Source of the DNA: Amycolatopsis sp. DSM 110486
GTDB lineage: Bacteria; Actinomycetota; Actinomycetes; Mycobacteriales; Pseudonocardiaceae
Length of the DNA: 64,000 bases
Assembly (NCBI RefSeq): GCF_019468465.1
Contig: NZ_CP080519.1
Location: forward strand, 7,743,001-7,807,000
Direction of reading: 5' to 3'
The notes under the pieces were generated by a model, which was not told the DNA's origin, made no database searches, and worked only from the letters and a program-made list of their open reading frames with translations. Both the position numbers and the translations under genes were made by a program. This document shows positions 17,359-25,541 of the stretch, in pieces (the stretch's first letter is position 1; each line of letters starts with the position of its first letter).

Positions 17359-18197
17359 ACCACGTCGACGCCCACCACCACCTGTGGCACCCGGCGGCGC
17401 ACCCGCAGCCGTGGCTCGACCAGCCCGCGCTCGCGCCGATCCGCCGCCCGTTCACCGTGCGCGACCTGCGCCTGGCGACGCTCGGCACCCGGGTCACGCG
17501 CACGGTGCTCGTGCAGGCCCTCGGCTCGGCGATGGAGACGGAGCAGCTGCTGGCGCTGTCGGATCCGCTGGTGGCCGGCGTCGTCGGGTGGGCCGACCTG
17601 ACGACGCCGGAGCTCGACCTGACCCGCTTCCGCGGCACGCGGCTGGTCGGCTTCCGCCACGGCGTGCAGTCCGAACCGGACCCGCGGTGGCTGTGCCGGC
17701 CGGACGTCCGCGCCGGCCTGCGCGCCGTCGCCGCCGCGGGCCTGACGTTCGACCTGCTGATCCGTCCGGTCCAGTTCACCGCGGCGCTCGAAACCGTGCG
17801 GGCCGTGCCGGAGCTGACCTTCGTGCTCGACCACCTGGGCAAGCCGCCGATCGCGTCGGGGGAGGTGGAGCCGTGGGCTTCCCGCTTGCGTTTGCTGGCG
17901 CGTGAGCCGAACGTCGTGGCCAAACTCTCAGGCCTGGTCACGGAAGGCTCGTGGCCACAGTGGACAGTCGCGGACCTGCGCCCGTACGCCGACGTCGCAC
18001 TGGCCTCGTTCGGCCCGTCGCGGCTGATGTACGGCTCGGACTGGCCGGTGTGCCTGCTCGCGGGCACCTACGGCCAGGTCCACTCCGCCGCCGACGCCCT
18101 CACCGCGCACCTGACGGCGGCCGAACGCTCTTGGGTGTTCGGTGGCACGGCGGAACGGGTCTACGGCCTGTCGCGTGTTGCAGAATCACCGCCATGA
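17355..18197 (+). CDS. amidohydrolase family 2 protein, probable sugar lactonase
   Basis: Metal-dependent TIM-barrel hydrolase of the fuconolactonase/rhamnonolactonase type, 280 residues. The metal motif VDAHHHLWHP is at the extreme N-terminus, LDHLGKPPI is mid-protein, and MYGSDWPVC carries the catalytic Asp. The start is unusual: the first Met comes after the essential HxH, and the only start-like codon before it is CTG at 17355, overlapping the previous stop (CTGA), with GGAGG 4 nt upstream. In context it would open a sugar lactone made by the upstream SDR. It ends inside the methyltransferase start. Confidence 0.85.
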   Translation: MNHVDAHHHLWHPAAHPQPWLDQPALAPIRRPFTVRDLRLATLGTRVTRTVLVQALGSAMETEQLLALSDPLVAGVVGWADLTTPELDLTRFRGTRLVGFRHGVQSEPDPRWLCRPDVRAGLRAVAAAGLTFDLLIRPVQFTAALETVRAVPELTFVLDHLGKPPIASGEVEPWASRLRLLAREPNVVAKLSGLVTEGSWPQWTVADLRPYADVALASFGPSRLMYGSDWPVCLLAGTYGQVHSAADALTAHLTAAERSWVFGGTAERVYGLSRVAESPP

Positions 18198-18991
18198 CCT
18201 CCCCGGACGAGGGCTACCTCCTCGACAACGCCCAACCGGAAGCGGGCTCGCGCTTCGACGCGCTCAGCTCGCTCTTCGACGCGTCGACGTTCCGGCACTT
18301 CGACGATCTCGGCGTCGCCCCGGGCTGGCGGTGCTGGGAAGTCGGTGCCGGTGGCCCCTCGGTGGTGACCTGGCTCGCCGACCGCGTCGGCCCCGGCGGC
18401 CACGTGCTCGCCACCGACCTCGACACCTCCTGGGCCGCCACCACCGCGAGCGACGTCGTGGAGATCCGCCGCCACGACATCGGCCTCGACGCACCCCCGC
18501 CCGGCGGCTTCGACCTCGTCCACGCCCGCCTGGTCCTGGTCCACGTGCCCGACCGCGAACGCGCCCTGCGCACCATGGTCGACGCCCTGCGCCCCGGCGG
18601 CCGCCTGCTGCTCGAAGACGCCGACCCGACCCTGCAACCCCTGATCTGCCTCGACGAACACGGCCCGGACGAGGCGCTGGCCAACCGCCTCCGCCGGGCC
18701 TTCCGCGAGCTGCTCGCCTCGCGCGGCGCCGACCTCGCCTACGGCCGCACCCTCCCGCGCGTCCTGCGCGAAGCCGGCCTCGCCGACGTCACCGCCGACG
18801 CGTACTTCCCGATCACCTCCCCGGCCTGCACCGCCCTGGAAGCCGCGACGGTCCGCCAGATCCGTGCCAGCCTGCTCACCGCCGGCCTGGCCACGGCCGC
18901 CGACATCGACCGCCACCTCGCCAACGTCACCTCGGGGCGCCTCGACCTGGCGACTTCCCCGATGATCTCGGCGTGGGGCCGGCTTCCGTAG
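18194..18991 (+). CDS. SAM-dependent class I methyltransferase
   Basis: Class I methyltransferase, 265 residues. The SAM-binding motif is WEVGAGGPSVVTWLA near residue 50, followed by VLATDLD (acidic ribose ligand) and FDLVHARLVLVHVPD. The C-terminal third is less conserved and likely holds the acceptor site, which I cannot identify. It overlaps the amidohydrolase stop by 4 nt and is last in the seven-gene operon. The next gene, on the opposite strand, begins at the very next base. No clear metabolic link to the preceding enzymes is visible. Confidence 0.88.
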   Translation: MTSPDEGYLLDNAQPEAGSRFDALSSLFDASTFRHFDDLGVAPGWRCWEVGAGGPSVVTWLADRVGPGGHVLATDLDTSWAATTASDVVEIRRHDIGLDAPPPGGFDLVHARLVLVHVPDRERALRTMVDALRPGGRLLLEDADPTLQPLICLDEHGPDEALANRLRRAFRELLASRGADLAYGRTLPRVLREAGLADVTADAYFPITSPACTALEAATVRQIRASLLTAGLATAADIDRHLANVTSGRLDLATSPMISAWGRLP

Positions 18992-19435
18992 TCAGCCCAC
19001 TTCGGAGCCGACTGCGGTGGTCAACGCGCGGAGGGCCGCGTCGTAGTCCTGGCGGGTGAAGGTGAACGGACCGAAGCCGGTGTAGTCGCGGGTGGTGCGG
19101 TGCGCCTGTTCGAAGTCGCGCCAAGTCACCAAGTCGTCGGTCACCGTGATGTCGGCCATGAGGGGCCAGCAGCCCCATTCGCCGCATTCGCAGCCGAGCA
19201 CCGGCGTCTTCGGTCCCATCGCACGGGTGGACCGACCGTGGAAGTGCTCGTCCATCGGACCGAAGCGGAAGAACTCCGGGATCAGGCCTCCGTAGGCGTC
19301 GCCCGCCGGATGCATTCCGGCGCTGATCTCGAACGCGTCGATCAGCTCGGTGAGCAGCACGCCGTCGATGCGCGGAACTATCTCGACGACGTCCTCGCGG
19401 TTGTGGAGAAACCGGCGGGTGAACTCGATGTGCAC
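18992..19435 (-). CDS. conserved hypothetical protein
   Basis: An unrecognised protein of about 147 residues. It has a Cys/Trp-rich centre ([20 protein letters not shown]), suggesting a metal- or structure-forming cysteine cluster, and a His/Phe-rich stretch ([11 protein letters not shown]). No signal peptide or membrane segment is seen. The start is uncertain. The open frame continues to a TTG at 19738, but that upstream part is the tail of a different gene family (separate entry), so GTG at 19435 (VHIEFTRRF) or 19453 is more likely. It is convergent with the methyltransferase, with no gap. Confidence 0.6.
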   Translation of the reverse strand: MHIEFTRRFLHNREDVVEIVPRIDGVLLTELIDAFEISAGMHPAGDAYGGLIPEFFRFGPMDEHFHGRSTRAMGPKTPVLGCECGEWGCWPLMADITVTDDLVTWRDFEQAHRTTRDYTGFGPFTFTRQDYDAALRALTTAVGSEVG

Positions 19436-19476
19436 CGGTCCATCCCAGCACACCTCAGCGCGGCGCGAGGCACGGT

Positions 19477-19711
19477 TTTTCGGATCGAACGGCCATCCCG
19501 ACCGCAGGTACCGCATCGCCACCGCGTCGTCGCGCAGGCCGAGGCCGTGTTCCAGATACAGCTCGTGCGCGAGCTCCACCTGCGCCGGATCCGGCTCCAC
19601 GCCCAAGCCCGGCCGCCGAGGCACGTCGATCGAGCCGCCTTCGATCTCGAACGGGGCGGTGGTCAAGCGCTGGCCGTCCTGCCAGGTCCAGTGAGTGTCG
19701 ATGGCCGTGAT
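19477..19711 (-). pseudogene. gudD: C-terminal remnant of a glucarate dehydratase-like gene
   Basis: About 78 codons match the C-terminal end of enolase-superfamily glucarate/galactarate dehydratases as I know them: [13 protein letters not shown], then [21 protein letters not shown], the [19 protein letters not shown] stretch and GWPFDP. The barrel domain with the catalytic Lys, His and metal ligands is absent. The fragment runs in frame into the hypothetical gene at 18992-19435, giving a chimeric reading frame of about 247 codons. It is most simply a deletion scar. The lost enzyme class is the dehydratase that a sugar-acid pathway at this locus would need. Confidence 0.7.
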
Positions 19712-19801
19712 GGCGACGGGAGCTGGGCAGGGCCGCAAGTGCGGTGACCGTCGTGGTTCCTTGATCGGTGTTTCCTTGTGCCGTGACGACTTTCCCGCTC
19801 G

Positions 19802-20290
19802 TCAGAAGGGTGCGTCGAACCCCGCCTCGAGGCGCGCGATGCGCCAGAGCCCGCGCTCGGTCCGGCGCATCGTGAAGCGGTACGGACCGGCGGAAACCGG
19901 GGTGGTCGTGCTGTCGTGGCTGCTCAGCAGAAGGAGGTACGCGTGCGCCACCACCTCGCCGCCGGTGGGTTCGCCGGACACGACGTTGGTGAAGAGGTGC
20001 CGGCGCTGGTCGGTCTGGGCGGGCCAGAAGCCGGCGAGCCAGGTGGCGATCGCGTCGGCGCCGTGGATCGGGTCGACGTGGTCGCGGCCCATGATCACGC
20101 CCTGCCACAAGCCGTCGGGGGTGAAGCAGGCCGCCAGGGCGGCGCGGTCGCGTTCGTCGTAGGCCCAGCCGTAGCGGGCGATCATCTCGCCGATCAGCAG
20201 GCGGTCGGCGATCGCGCCGGCGGCGGCTGCGGGCAGCGCGACCTGGCCCGCCGCGGTGGCCCAGGCCGGTTGCGGCAGCAGCTCGCTCAT
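19802..20290 (-). CDS. SnoaL/NTF2-like protein
   Basis: A 162-residue cone-fold protein of the SnoaL_4/NTF2-like superfamily. Evidence is IADRLLIGEMIARYGWAYDERD near the N-terminus, then LAACFTPDGLW and HLFTNVVS, the usual order for this fold. Members include dehydratases, isomerases, cyclases and small-molecule binders; no catalytic role can be fixed here. Its ATG overlaps the stop of the upstream crotonase-like gene (ATGA), and it is last in a three-gene minus-strand operon under the CATACG operator region. Confidence 0.85.
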   Translation of the reverse strand: MSELLPQPAWATAAGQVALPAAAAGAIADRLLIGEMIARYGWAYDERDRAALAACFTPDGLWQGVIMGRDHVDPIHGADAIATWLAGFWPAQTDQRRHLFTNVVSGEPTGGEVVAHAYLLLLSSHDSTTTPVSAGPYRFTMRRTERGLWRIARLEAGFDAPF

Positions 20291-20934
20291 CCGGCGCCGC
20301 CCGCGGCGACCTCGGCCAGCCAGGCCTCGTAGTCCAGCACCGTTTCGAGCTCGCCGCGCTGGCGTGTGGTCAGCGCTCGTTTCAAGGCCGACGACCCCGC
20401 AGGGTCGGCCGCGAGCCGCTGCGCCAGCGCTCGCGCCGCCTCGGCGTCACCCGGGCTCACCAGGCCACGCCGGAAACCTTCTTCCGCCGACAGCGTCTCG
20501 CCGGTCCAAGCGAGCTGGGCGAACGTTCCCGTGCCCGACGCGCGGCCGAGCAGCCACCCCGTGCCCCCGAGCAGTGCGGCGGCGTTGAGGTCACCGACCG
20601 CCAGGGTCGTACGCCCGGTGGCGACGCGGACGTCGGCGGCGAGCGCGAGCGCCAGCCCGAACCCGCTCACCCGGCCGTCGAGCGCGACGACGACCGGGCA
20701 CGCCAGGCCGAACAGATCCTTGACGAGCGACTGGTACCCGGCGTCGACCCGGTCGCGGTCGAGCCGGGCCGACGCCACCTCCGGGGCGTGGTGCCACGCG
20801 TCGGCGTGCACTCGCAGCAGGACCGCGCCGGGCGTCGCCCGGCGCCAGCCCCGGATCTCGTGGGCCAGCGCGGTGCGGACTTCGTCGCCCAGCCGTCCGC
20901 CCGTACCCGGGTCCTCGAACACGAACTCGCTCAT
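20287..20934 (-). CDS. crotonase-fold protein lacking the usual catalytic acids
   Basis: A 215-residue crotonase-family protein, shorter than the usual 255-260. The fold signature is visible (VVVALDGRVSGFGLALALAADVRVA). The two glutamates normally found after GGG and in the xPE block are replaced: the first block reads SGFGLALA and the second LAVGDLNAAALLG. It may catalyse a different reaction on CoA esters or act as a partner subunit of the neighbouring crotonase. The start ATG has GAGGAGG 9 nt upstream and lies 14 nt after the previous stop. Confidence 0.82.
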   Translation of the reverse strand: MSEFVFEDPGTGGRLGDEVRTALAHEIRGWRRATPGAVLLRVHADAWHHAPEVASARLDRDRVDAGYQSLVKDLFGLACPVVVALDGRVSGFGLALALAADVRVATGRTTLAVGDLNAAALLGGTGWLLGRASGTGTFAQLAWTGETLSAEEGFRRGLVSPGDAEAARALAQRLAADPAGSSALKRALTTRQRGELETVLDYEAWLAEVAAGGAG

Positions 20935-20948
20935 CGGTGCCGGCCTCC

Positions 20949-21728
20949 TCATCGTCCGGTGAAGCGCGCCGAGCGCCTCTCCAGAAAGGCGTCGATTCCC
21001 TCGAAATGGTCCTCTGTGGACAGAAGGGTGCCGAGCAGCGCCCGTTCGTGGTCCAGTCCGCCGGCCAGCGGCAGCTCCTCCGACGCGCGCACGGCCGCCT
21101 TCGACAGGCGCGTGGCGATCGGGCCGAACGCCGCGACCTCGCCGGCCAGCGCGACACCGGCCGCGACGACCCGCTCCGCGGGCACGACCCGGGCCACCAT
21201 CCCGTAGTCGCGAGCAGTCCAGGCATCGACCGTGCGCGCCGTGAGCACGAGCTCCGCCGCGCGGAAGCGGCCGGCCACGCGGGCCCACCGCTGGGTGCCG
21301 CCCGCGCCGGGCAGGATGCCGAGCCGGATCTCCGGCTGGCCGAACGTCGCCGAGTCGGCAGCGACGATGAAATCGCACGACATCGCCAGTTCGCAGCCGC
21401 CGCCGAGCGCGTACCCGGCGACGGCCGCGACCGAAGGCTTGGGGAAACGCCCGAACCGCGCCCACGCGGCGAGGCGTTGCGATTGCAGGTAGCCGGCGGG
21501 AGAGGTGGTGCGCAGCTCGCGGATGTCGGCGCCGGAGGCGAAGATCTTCTCTCCGCCGGTGAGCACGACGGCGCGGATCTCGTCGTCCGCTTCCGCGCGG
21601 TCGAGCCCGGCGCACAGCCCGAGCAGGACGTCGGTGCTCAGTGCGTTGCGCGCGGACGGACGGTCGATCGTGATCACCGCGACGTGGTCGCCCACGTCGT
21701 AGCGCACCGCCTGGTCGTCGTCGGCCAC
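20949..21728 (-). CDS. enoyl-CoA hydratase
   Basis: Canonical crotonase, 259 residues, hydrating 2-enoyl-CoA. IFASGADIREL forms the oxyanion-hole block; both catalytic glutamates are present in GGGCELAM and FGQPEIRLG, followed by PGAGGTQRW. This is close to textbook short-chain enoyl-CoA hydratase and FadB/PaaF-type enzymes. The start is GTG with GAGGAG upstream. It is first in the minus-strand operon, divergent from the 22-gene operon, and shares the operator region with it. Confidence 0.93.
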   Translation of the reverse strand: MADDDQAVRYDVGDHVAVITIDRPSARNALSTDVLLGLCAGLDRAEADDEIRAVVLTGGEKIFASGADIRELRTTSPAGYLQSQRLAAWARFGRFPKPSVAAVAGYALGGGCELAMSCDFIVAADSATFGQPEIRLGILPGAGGTQRWARVAGRFRAAELVLTARTVDAWTARDYGMVARVVPAERVVAAGVALAGEVAAFGPIATRLSKAAVRASEELPLAGGLDHERALLGTLLSTEDHFEGIDAFLERRSARFTGR

Positions 21729-21787
21729 CTGGGGCTCCTCACTGGGGGAACGCAGTCGGGAACAGGGGTGCCGAGGGACCTACCCCG

Positions 21788-21834
21788 GCGTATGTCCGAG
21801 GCAAAACATACGCGAGCGTATGTCGCTCGGTCAA
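21788..21834 (-). promoter_or_regulatory. minus-strand promoter with CATACG palindrome operator
   Basis: On the minus strand TTGACC (21829-21834) and TATGTT (21805-21810) with an 18-nt spacer form a promoter for the crotonase operon. A perfect palindrome ACATACGC-ga-GCGTATGT (21806-21823) covers the -10 and spacer, and another half-site GCGTATGT lies at 21788-21795. This is the pattern expected of a TetR-family operator; the TetR gene at 28618 is the natural candidate. Confidence 0.6.
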
Positions 21835-21891
21835 CCGCCGAACATGATCACTTTTCCTTGTGTAGAGCCATAAACTCCGACTGGATGGCTC

Positions 21892-21944
21892 TTGACGTCA
21901 GATCATCCACCACATACCTTCTGCTCGACATACGCTGAAGTATG
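21892..21944 (+). promoter_or_regulatory. promoter of the 22-gene operon with related operator
   Basis: TTGACG (21892-21897) and TACCTT (21915-21920), spacer 17 nt, form a plausible promoter. A related inverted repeat CATAC-N6-GTATG (21929-21944) sits at the expected transcription start, so one repressor could control both divergent promoters. The ATG inside this repeat (21942) is therefore unlikely to be the true start of the first gene. Confidence 0.55.
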
Positions 21945-21974
21945 GCGACAACGAGGTCGAAGCTGGAGGCTGGC

Positions 21975-23177
21975 GTGAAACGGACAAGGTTGTTCCCCGT
22001 TCTGGGCCTGGCGGTCCTGCTGGCCGGCTGCGCGAACACGGGCGCGAGCTCGTCCTCACCCAGCGCGGGCGACAGCGGGTCCGGTCCGATCAAGATCGGC
22101 GTCATCGTGCCGCTGAGCGGCCCCGCCGGCCCCAACGGCAAGGACGTGCTCGACGCGATCACCACCAAGGCGGACCTGATCAACAAGGCCGGGGGCGTGA
22201 GCGGCAGGCAGCTGGAGATCGTTTCGAAGGACGACAAGAGCGACCCGGCCACAGGGGTCAGCGCCGCCACCTCGATGGTCAACGACGGGGCCGCGGTCGT
22301 CATGGGCGGCTGGAACAGCCCCGTCACGCTCGCCATCCAGCCGGTACTGGTGCGCGGCGGCGTCCTCAACATCACCTCGATCCCGCAGAACGCGTCGATC
22401 ATCGGCCACGCGGATCCCGACGCGGTGCGGATGAACGCGGGCAACGCGGCCGGTGCCTACGCCGCGGCCCAGTACCTCGCGAAGGATCTCAAGGCCAAGC
22501 GCGTGGCGATGCTGCTGGAGAACGACGCCTACGGCAACGACGCCGGCTCGTTCCTCGGCAAGCAGCTGCAGGCCGAAGGTATCCAGGTGGTCAGCCAGCA
22601 GAAGTTCGACTACGCGGGAACCGATTTCCGCGTGCCGCTGTCCCAGCTGGCCGGCGCCGGCCCCGACGTGGTCTTCTCCGCCAACGCCGCCGAGTCCTCC
22701 GGCATGCCAGCGCTCGCGGACCAGTACGCGGAATCCGGCATGAAGGCACCCCATTTCGCCGCGCTGGGCACGGTGTCGCCGAAGGTCGTCGGCCTGGCCG
22801 GTGGCGCGAAGGTCGACGGGCTGCTGTCGGCGGACCTGTACTTCCCCGATGTGGCGCCCTTCAACGCCAACCAGGTCAACACCGAGTTCGTGAAGGCCTT
22901 CTCCGCGAAGACCGGGCAGCTGCCCGACAAATACGCCGCGCTCGGGGCCGAAAGCGTGGACGTGTGGGCGAAAGCGGTCGAGAAGGCCGGCGGCACCGAC
23001 CGCGAAAAGGTCGCGGCCGCCATCCACGGCCAGAGCTTCACCGGGACCGTCCTCGGCGACGTCTCCTTCACCGCCAAGGGCCAGCTCAAGACGAAGGTGT
23101 ACGCCTTCACCGTCAAGGGCGGCAAGGTGGCTGTGCTCGACGAGATCCCGATCCCCGACGCCATCTGGGAGCAGTGA
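21975..23177 (+). CDS. Liv-type ABC transporter substrate-binding lipoprotein
   Basis: Branched-chain-amino-acid-type (family 4) periplasmic-binding protein, 400 residues. The signal VKRTRLFPVLGLAVLLAGC ends in a lipobox. Then follow the family opening IKIGVIVPLSGPAG and the substrate-binding core VMGGWNSPVTLAIQPV. The start chosen is GTG at 21975 (GGAGG 5 nt upstream); the earlier ATG at 21942 lies within an operator. Liv-type binders also carry aromatic acids, amides and other organic acids, which suits the CoA-linked enzymes downstream. First gene of the operon, 5 nt before the ATPase gene. Confidence 0.92.
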   Translation: MKRTRLFPVLGLAVLLAGCANTGASSSSPSAGDSGSGPIKIGVIVPLSGPAGPNGKDVLDAITTKADLINKAGGVSGRQLEIVSKDDKSDPATGVSAATSMVNDGAAVVMGGWNSPVTLAIQPVLVRGGVLNITSIPQNASIIGHADPDAVRMNAGNAAGAYAAAQYLAKDLKAKRVAMLLENDAYGNDAGSFLGKQLQAEGIQVVSQQKFDYAGTDFRVPLSQLAGAGPDVVFSANAAESSGMPALADQYAESGMKAPHFAALGTVSPKVVGLAGGAKVDGLLSADLYFPDVAPFNANQVNTEFVKAFSAKTGQLPDKYAALGAESVDVWAKAVEKAGGTDREKVAAAIHGQSFTGTVLGDVSFTAKGQLKTKVYAFTVKGGKVAVLDEIPIPDAIWEQ

Positions 23178-23182
23178 GGCCG

Positions 23183-23965
23183 ATGTCCTCACCGGACTCG
23201 GAAGTCCCCGCACTGCGGGTGGCGGACCTCTGCGTGCACTACGGCAGCCTGCGGGCGCTGAGCGACGTGTCCTGGACGGTGTCCGACGGCGAGATCCTCG
23301 GCATCATCGGGCCCAACGGCGCGGGCAAGAGCTCGAGCTTCGCGGCGGTGACCAACACCGTGCGCCGCACCGGCACCGTCGAGCTGTACGGCTCGAACGT
23401 CGATTCCGTGCCCACGCACCGGCTCTCGCGGCGCGGTCTGCGCCGCACTTTCCAGCAGAACTCCTTCTACAGTGGACTGTCCGTGCTGGACAACGCGGCC
23501 GCCACGTTCGCGGTGGAGAACGGGGTGCCGCTCGCCGGCAGCGTCTTCACGCCGTGGCGCGAGGCGAAGCAGCGGTCCCGCACCCGCAAGGCGGCCGCGG
23601 ACCTGCTCACGGACTTCGGGATCCCGGCGCGCTACCACGGGATGTTCCCCGACAACATCCCGTACGGGCTGCAGCGGTGCCTGTCGATCGTGTTCGCCTA
23701 CGGCGCGGGAGCCCGGGTGCTGCTCGTCGACGAACCGGCGGCCGGCGTCGGCGGCGAGGACATGCACAACCTCGCGGAACTGCTGCTGCAGCTGCGTGAC
23801 CGCGGGCTCGCCGTGGTGCTCATCGAGCACCACATGGACCTGGTGATGGAGATCGTCGACCGGCTCCTGGTGATCGACCGCGGTGAGCCGATCGCCTACG
23901 GCGAGCCGGAAGCCGTGCAGCGCGACCCCGCTGTGCTCGAAGCGTACCTGGGCAGGCCGGCATGA
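23183..23965 (+). CDS. Liv-type ABC transporter ATP-binding protein (LivG type)
   Basis: Cytoplasmic ATPase subunit, 260 residues. Walker A GPNGAGKSS is at 43-51, Walker B is VLLVDEPAAG, and the H-loop is IEHHMD. The signature loop is degenerate (PYGLQRCLSI in place of the usual Liv form YGQQR), a mild oddity that may slow hydrolysis or reflect pairing with LivF. Encoded between the binding protein and the LivF-type partner, with which it overlaps by 4 nt. Confidence 0.92.
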   Translation: MSSPDSEVPALRVADLCVHYGSLRALSDVSWTVSDGEILGIIGPNGAGKSSSFAAVTNTVRRTGTVELYGSNVDSVPTHRLSRRGLRRTFQQNSFYSGLSVLDNAAATFAVENGVPLAGSVFTPWREAKQRSRTRKAAADLLTDFGIPARYHGMFPDNIPYGLQRCLSIVFAYGAGARVLLVDEPAAGVGGEDMHNLAELLLQLRDRGLAVVLIEHHMDLVMEIVDRLLVIDRGEPIAYGEPEAVQRDPAVLEAYLGRPA

Positions 23966-24693
23966 CGGCGCTGCTGGAAGTCGACGACCTGCGCGTGCGC
24001 TACGGGCGCAGCACCGCACTGGCCGGGGTGGACCTGACCGTCGCCGACGGGGAGCTCGTCGCCGTGGCCGGTGCCAACGGCGCGGGCAAGAGCACCCTGG
24101 TCAACGCCGTCGCCGGGTGGTCGCGGGGCAAGGCGAGCGCCACGGGCGCGATCCGCCTCGGCGGCCGCGACATCGCCACGCTGCCGGCGCACAAGCGCAC
24201 CAAGCTCGGTGTGGTGCTCGTGCCCGAGGGCAAGAGCGTGTTCGAACGCATGACGGTGGAGGAGAACCTGCGGATGGTCCGGCCGCCGCGCGACGCTTCC
24301 GGCCGGCGATACGAGGTCTCGGACGTCTACGACGTGTTCCCGCAGCTGCCCGCCCGGGCGCACGCACGCTGTTCGACGTTGAGCGGCGGCGAGCGGCAGA
24401 TGGTGGCCATCGGGCGGGCGCTGCGCGCGGCGCCGCGGCTGCTCATCCTCGACGAGCCGTCCGTCGGGCTCGCCCCGCGGCTCGTCGTCGAGGTGCTCGA
24501 ACACATCCGGGAGCTCGTCACGAGCGGGTTGTCGGTGCTACTGGTCGAACAGAACGTGCGCGCGACGCTTGAGGTCGCGGACCGGTTGTACCTGCTGGAA
24601 CAGGGGCAGGTCGTCGGCACGGGGCCGTGCACCGAGATGCGGGACGACGAGCGCATCGTCTCCGCCTACCTGGGAAGGCTGGGCCGGTCGTGA
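23962..24693 (+). CDS. Liv-type ABC transporter ATP-binding protein (LivF type)
   Basis: Second ATPase of the importer, 243 residues. Walker A GANGAGKST, signature LSGGERQMVAIGRAL, Walker B LLILDEPSVGL and H-loop area VEQNVRATL are all intact. The block VVLVPEGKSVFERMTVEENL is typical of LivF. Starts within the LivG stop (ATGA) and ends within the GTG of the LivH-type gene. Confidence 0.93.
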   Translation: MTALLEVDDLRVRYGRSTALAGVDLTVADGELVAVAGANGAGKSTLVNAVAGWSRGKASATGAIRLGGRDIATLPAHKRTKLGVVLVPEGKSVFERMTVEENLRMVRPPRDASGRRYEVSDVYDVFPQLPARAHARCSTLSGGERQMVAIGRALRAAPRLLILDEPSVGLAPRLVVEVLEHIRELVTSGLSVLLVEQNVRATLEVADRLYLLEQGQVVGTGPCTEMRDDERIVSAYLGRLGRS

Positions 24694-25541
24694 TCCTCGC
24701 GCAACTCGTCAACGGCCTCGCCCTGGGCGCCGGCTACGCCCTGCTCGCGGTCGGCTGGACCGTGCTGCTCGGCGCCGCTCGCCTGGTGAACTTCGCCCAC
24801 GGCCAGCTGTACATGATCGGCGCGTTCCTCACCTTCCTGGTGATCACGAAGGCCGGGCTGCCCTACCTGGCGGCGATCCCGGTCGCCGTGGTCGCGGTCG
24901 CGGTGCTCGGCGGGATCATGCAGCTGCTGATGCGGCGGCTCACGCTCGACCAGAACATCGTCAGCCTGATGCTGGTGACGCTCGCGTTCGGCTACCTGCT
25001 CGAAGGCGGCGGTTCGCTGCTGTTCGGCGGCAACCCGCAGGTCATCGACAGCCCGTTCCAGAACGCGGGGATGTCGATCGGCTCGGCGCGCTTCACCGGG
25101 CAGGACCTGCTGATCGTGATCCTGGCCTTCGCGCTCTACGGCGTCACGTGGTTCGTGCTCGGGCGCACCAACATCGGGCGCCTCGTGCGTGGTGTCGCGG
25201 AAGACCCGAAGCTGGCGCAGCTGTACGGCATCGACGCGGCCAAGGTGTACCTGGGTGTGTTCGTGTTCTCCGCCGCGTGCGCCGCGCTCGCCGGCGCGGT
25301 GGTGGCGCCGCGCAGCCCGATCCTCACCTCGATCGGCTTCGACCAACTGGTGATCACGTTCCTCGTGGTGGTGCTCGCCGGCATCGGCAACCTGACCGGC
25401 GGCCTGTTCGTGGGCTTGGGGCTCGGGGTGTTCACCGCGTTCTTCGGCGCCTACGTCTCGCCGGCCTTCTCCACGGCTGCGGCCTTCGCCGTGCTGCTCG
25501 TGGTCCTGATCGTCCGACCTCAGGGGTTGACCGCCCGATGA
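24690..25541 (+). CDS. Liv-type ABC transporter permease (LivH type)
   Basis: Membrane permease, 283 residues with about eight hydrophobic segments. The N-terminal motif NGLALGAGYALLAVGWTVLL and ARLVNFAHGQLYMIGAF are characteristic of LivH. The start GTG overlaps the LivF stop (GTGA); a longer frame from 24627 begins inside LivF and is rejected. C-terminal IVRPQGL is standard. Forms the channel with the LivM-type protein that follows. Confidence 0.93.
   Translation: MILAQLVNGLALGAGYALLAVGWTVLLGAARLVNFAHGQLYMIGAFLTFLVITKAGLPYLAAIPVAVVAVAVLGGIMQLLMRRLTLDQNIVSLMLVTLAFGYLLEGGGSLLFGGNPQVIDSPFQNAGMSIGSARFTGQDLLIVILAFALYGVTWFVLGRTNIGRLVRGVAEDPKLAQLYGIDAAKVYLGVFVFSAACAALAGAVVAPRSPILTSIGFDQLVITFLVVVLAGIGNLTGGLFVGLGLGVFTAFFGAYVSPAFSTAAAFAVLLVVLIVRPQGLTAR

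Noticed and set aside
18992..19738. A single 248-residue two-domain gene
   Set aside because: The only start is a weak TTG, and the first 90 codons are a dehydratase C-terminus without its catalytic domain. A remnant plus a shorter gene is simpler.
21942..21974. ATG 21942 as the start of the Liv binding protein
   Set aside because: It lies inside the operator repeat at the predicted transcription start and would add a charged stretch before the signal peptide. GTG 21975 has GGAGG at the right distance.
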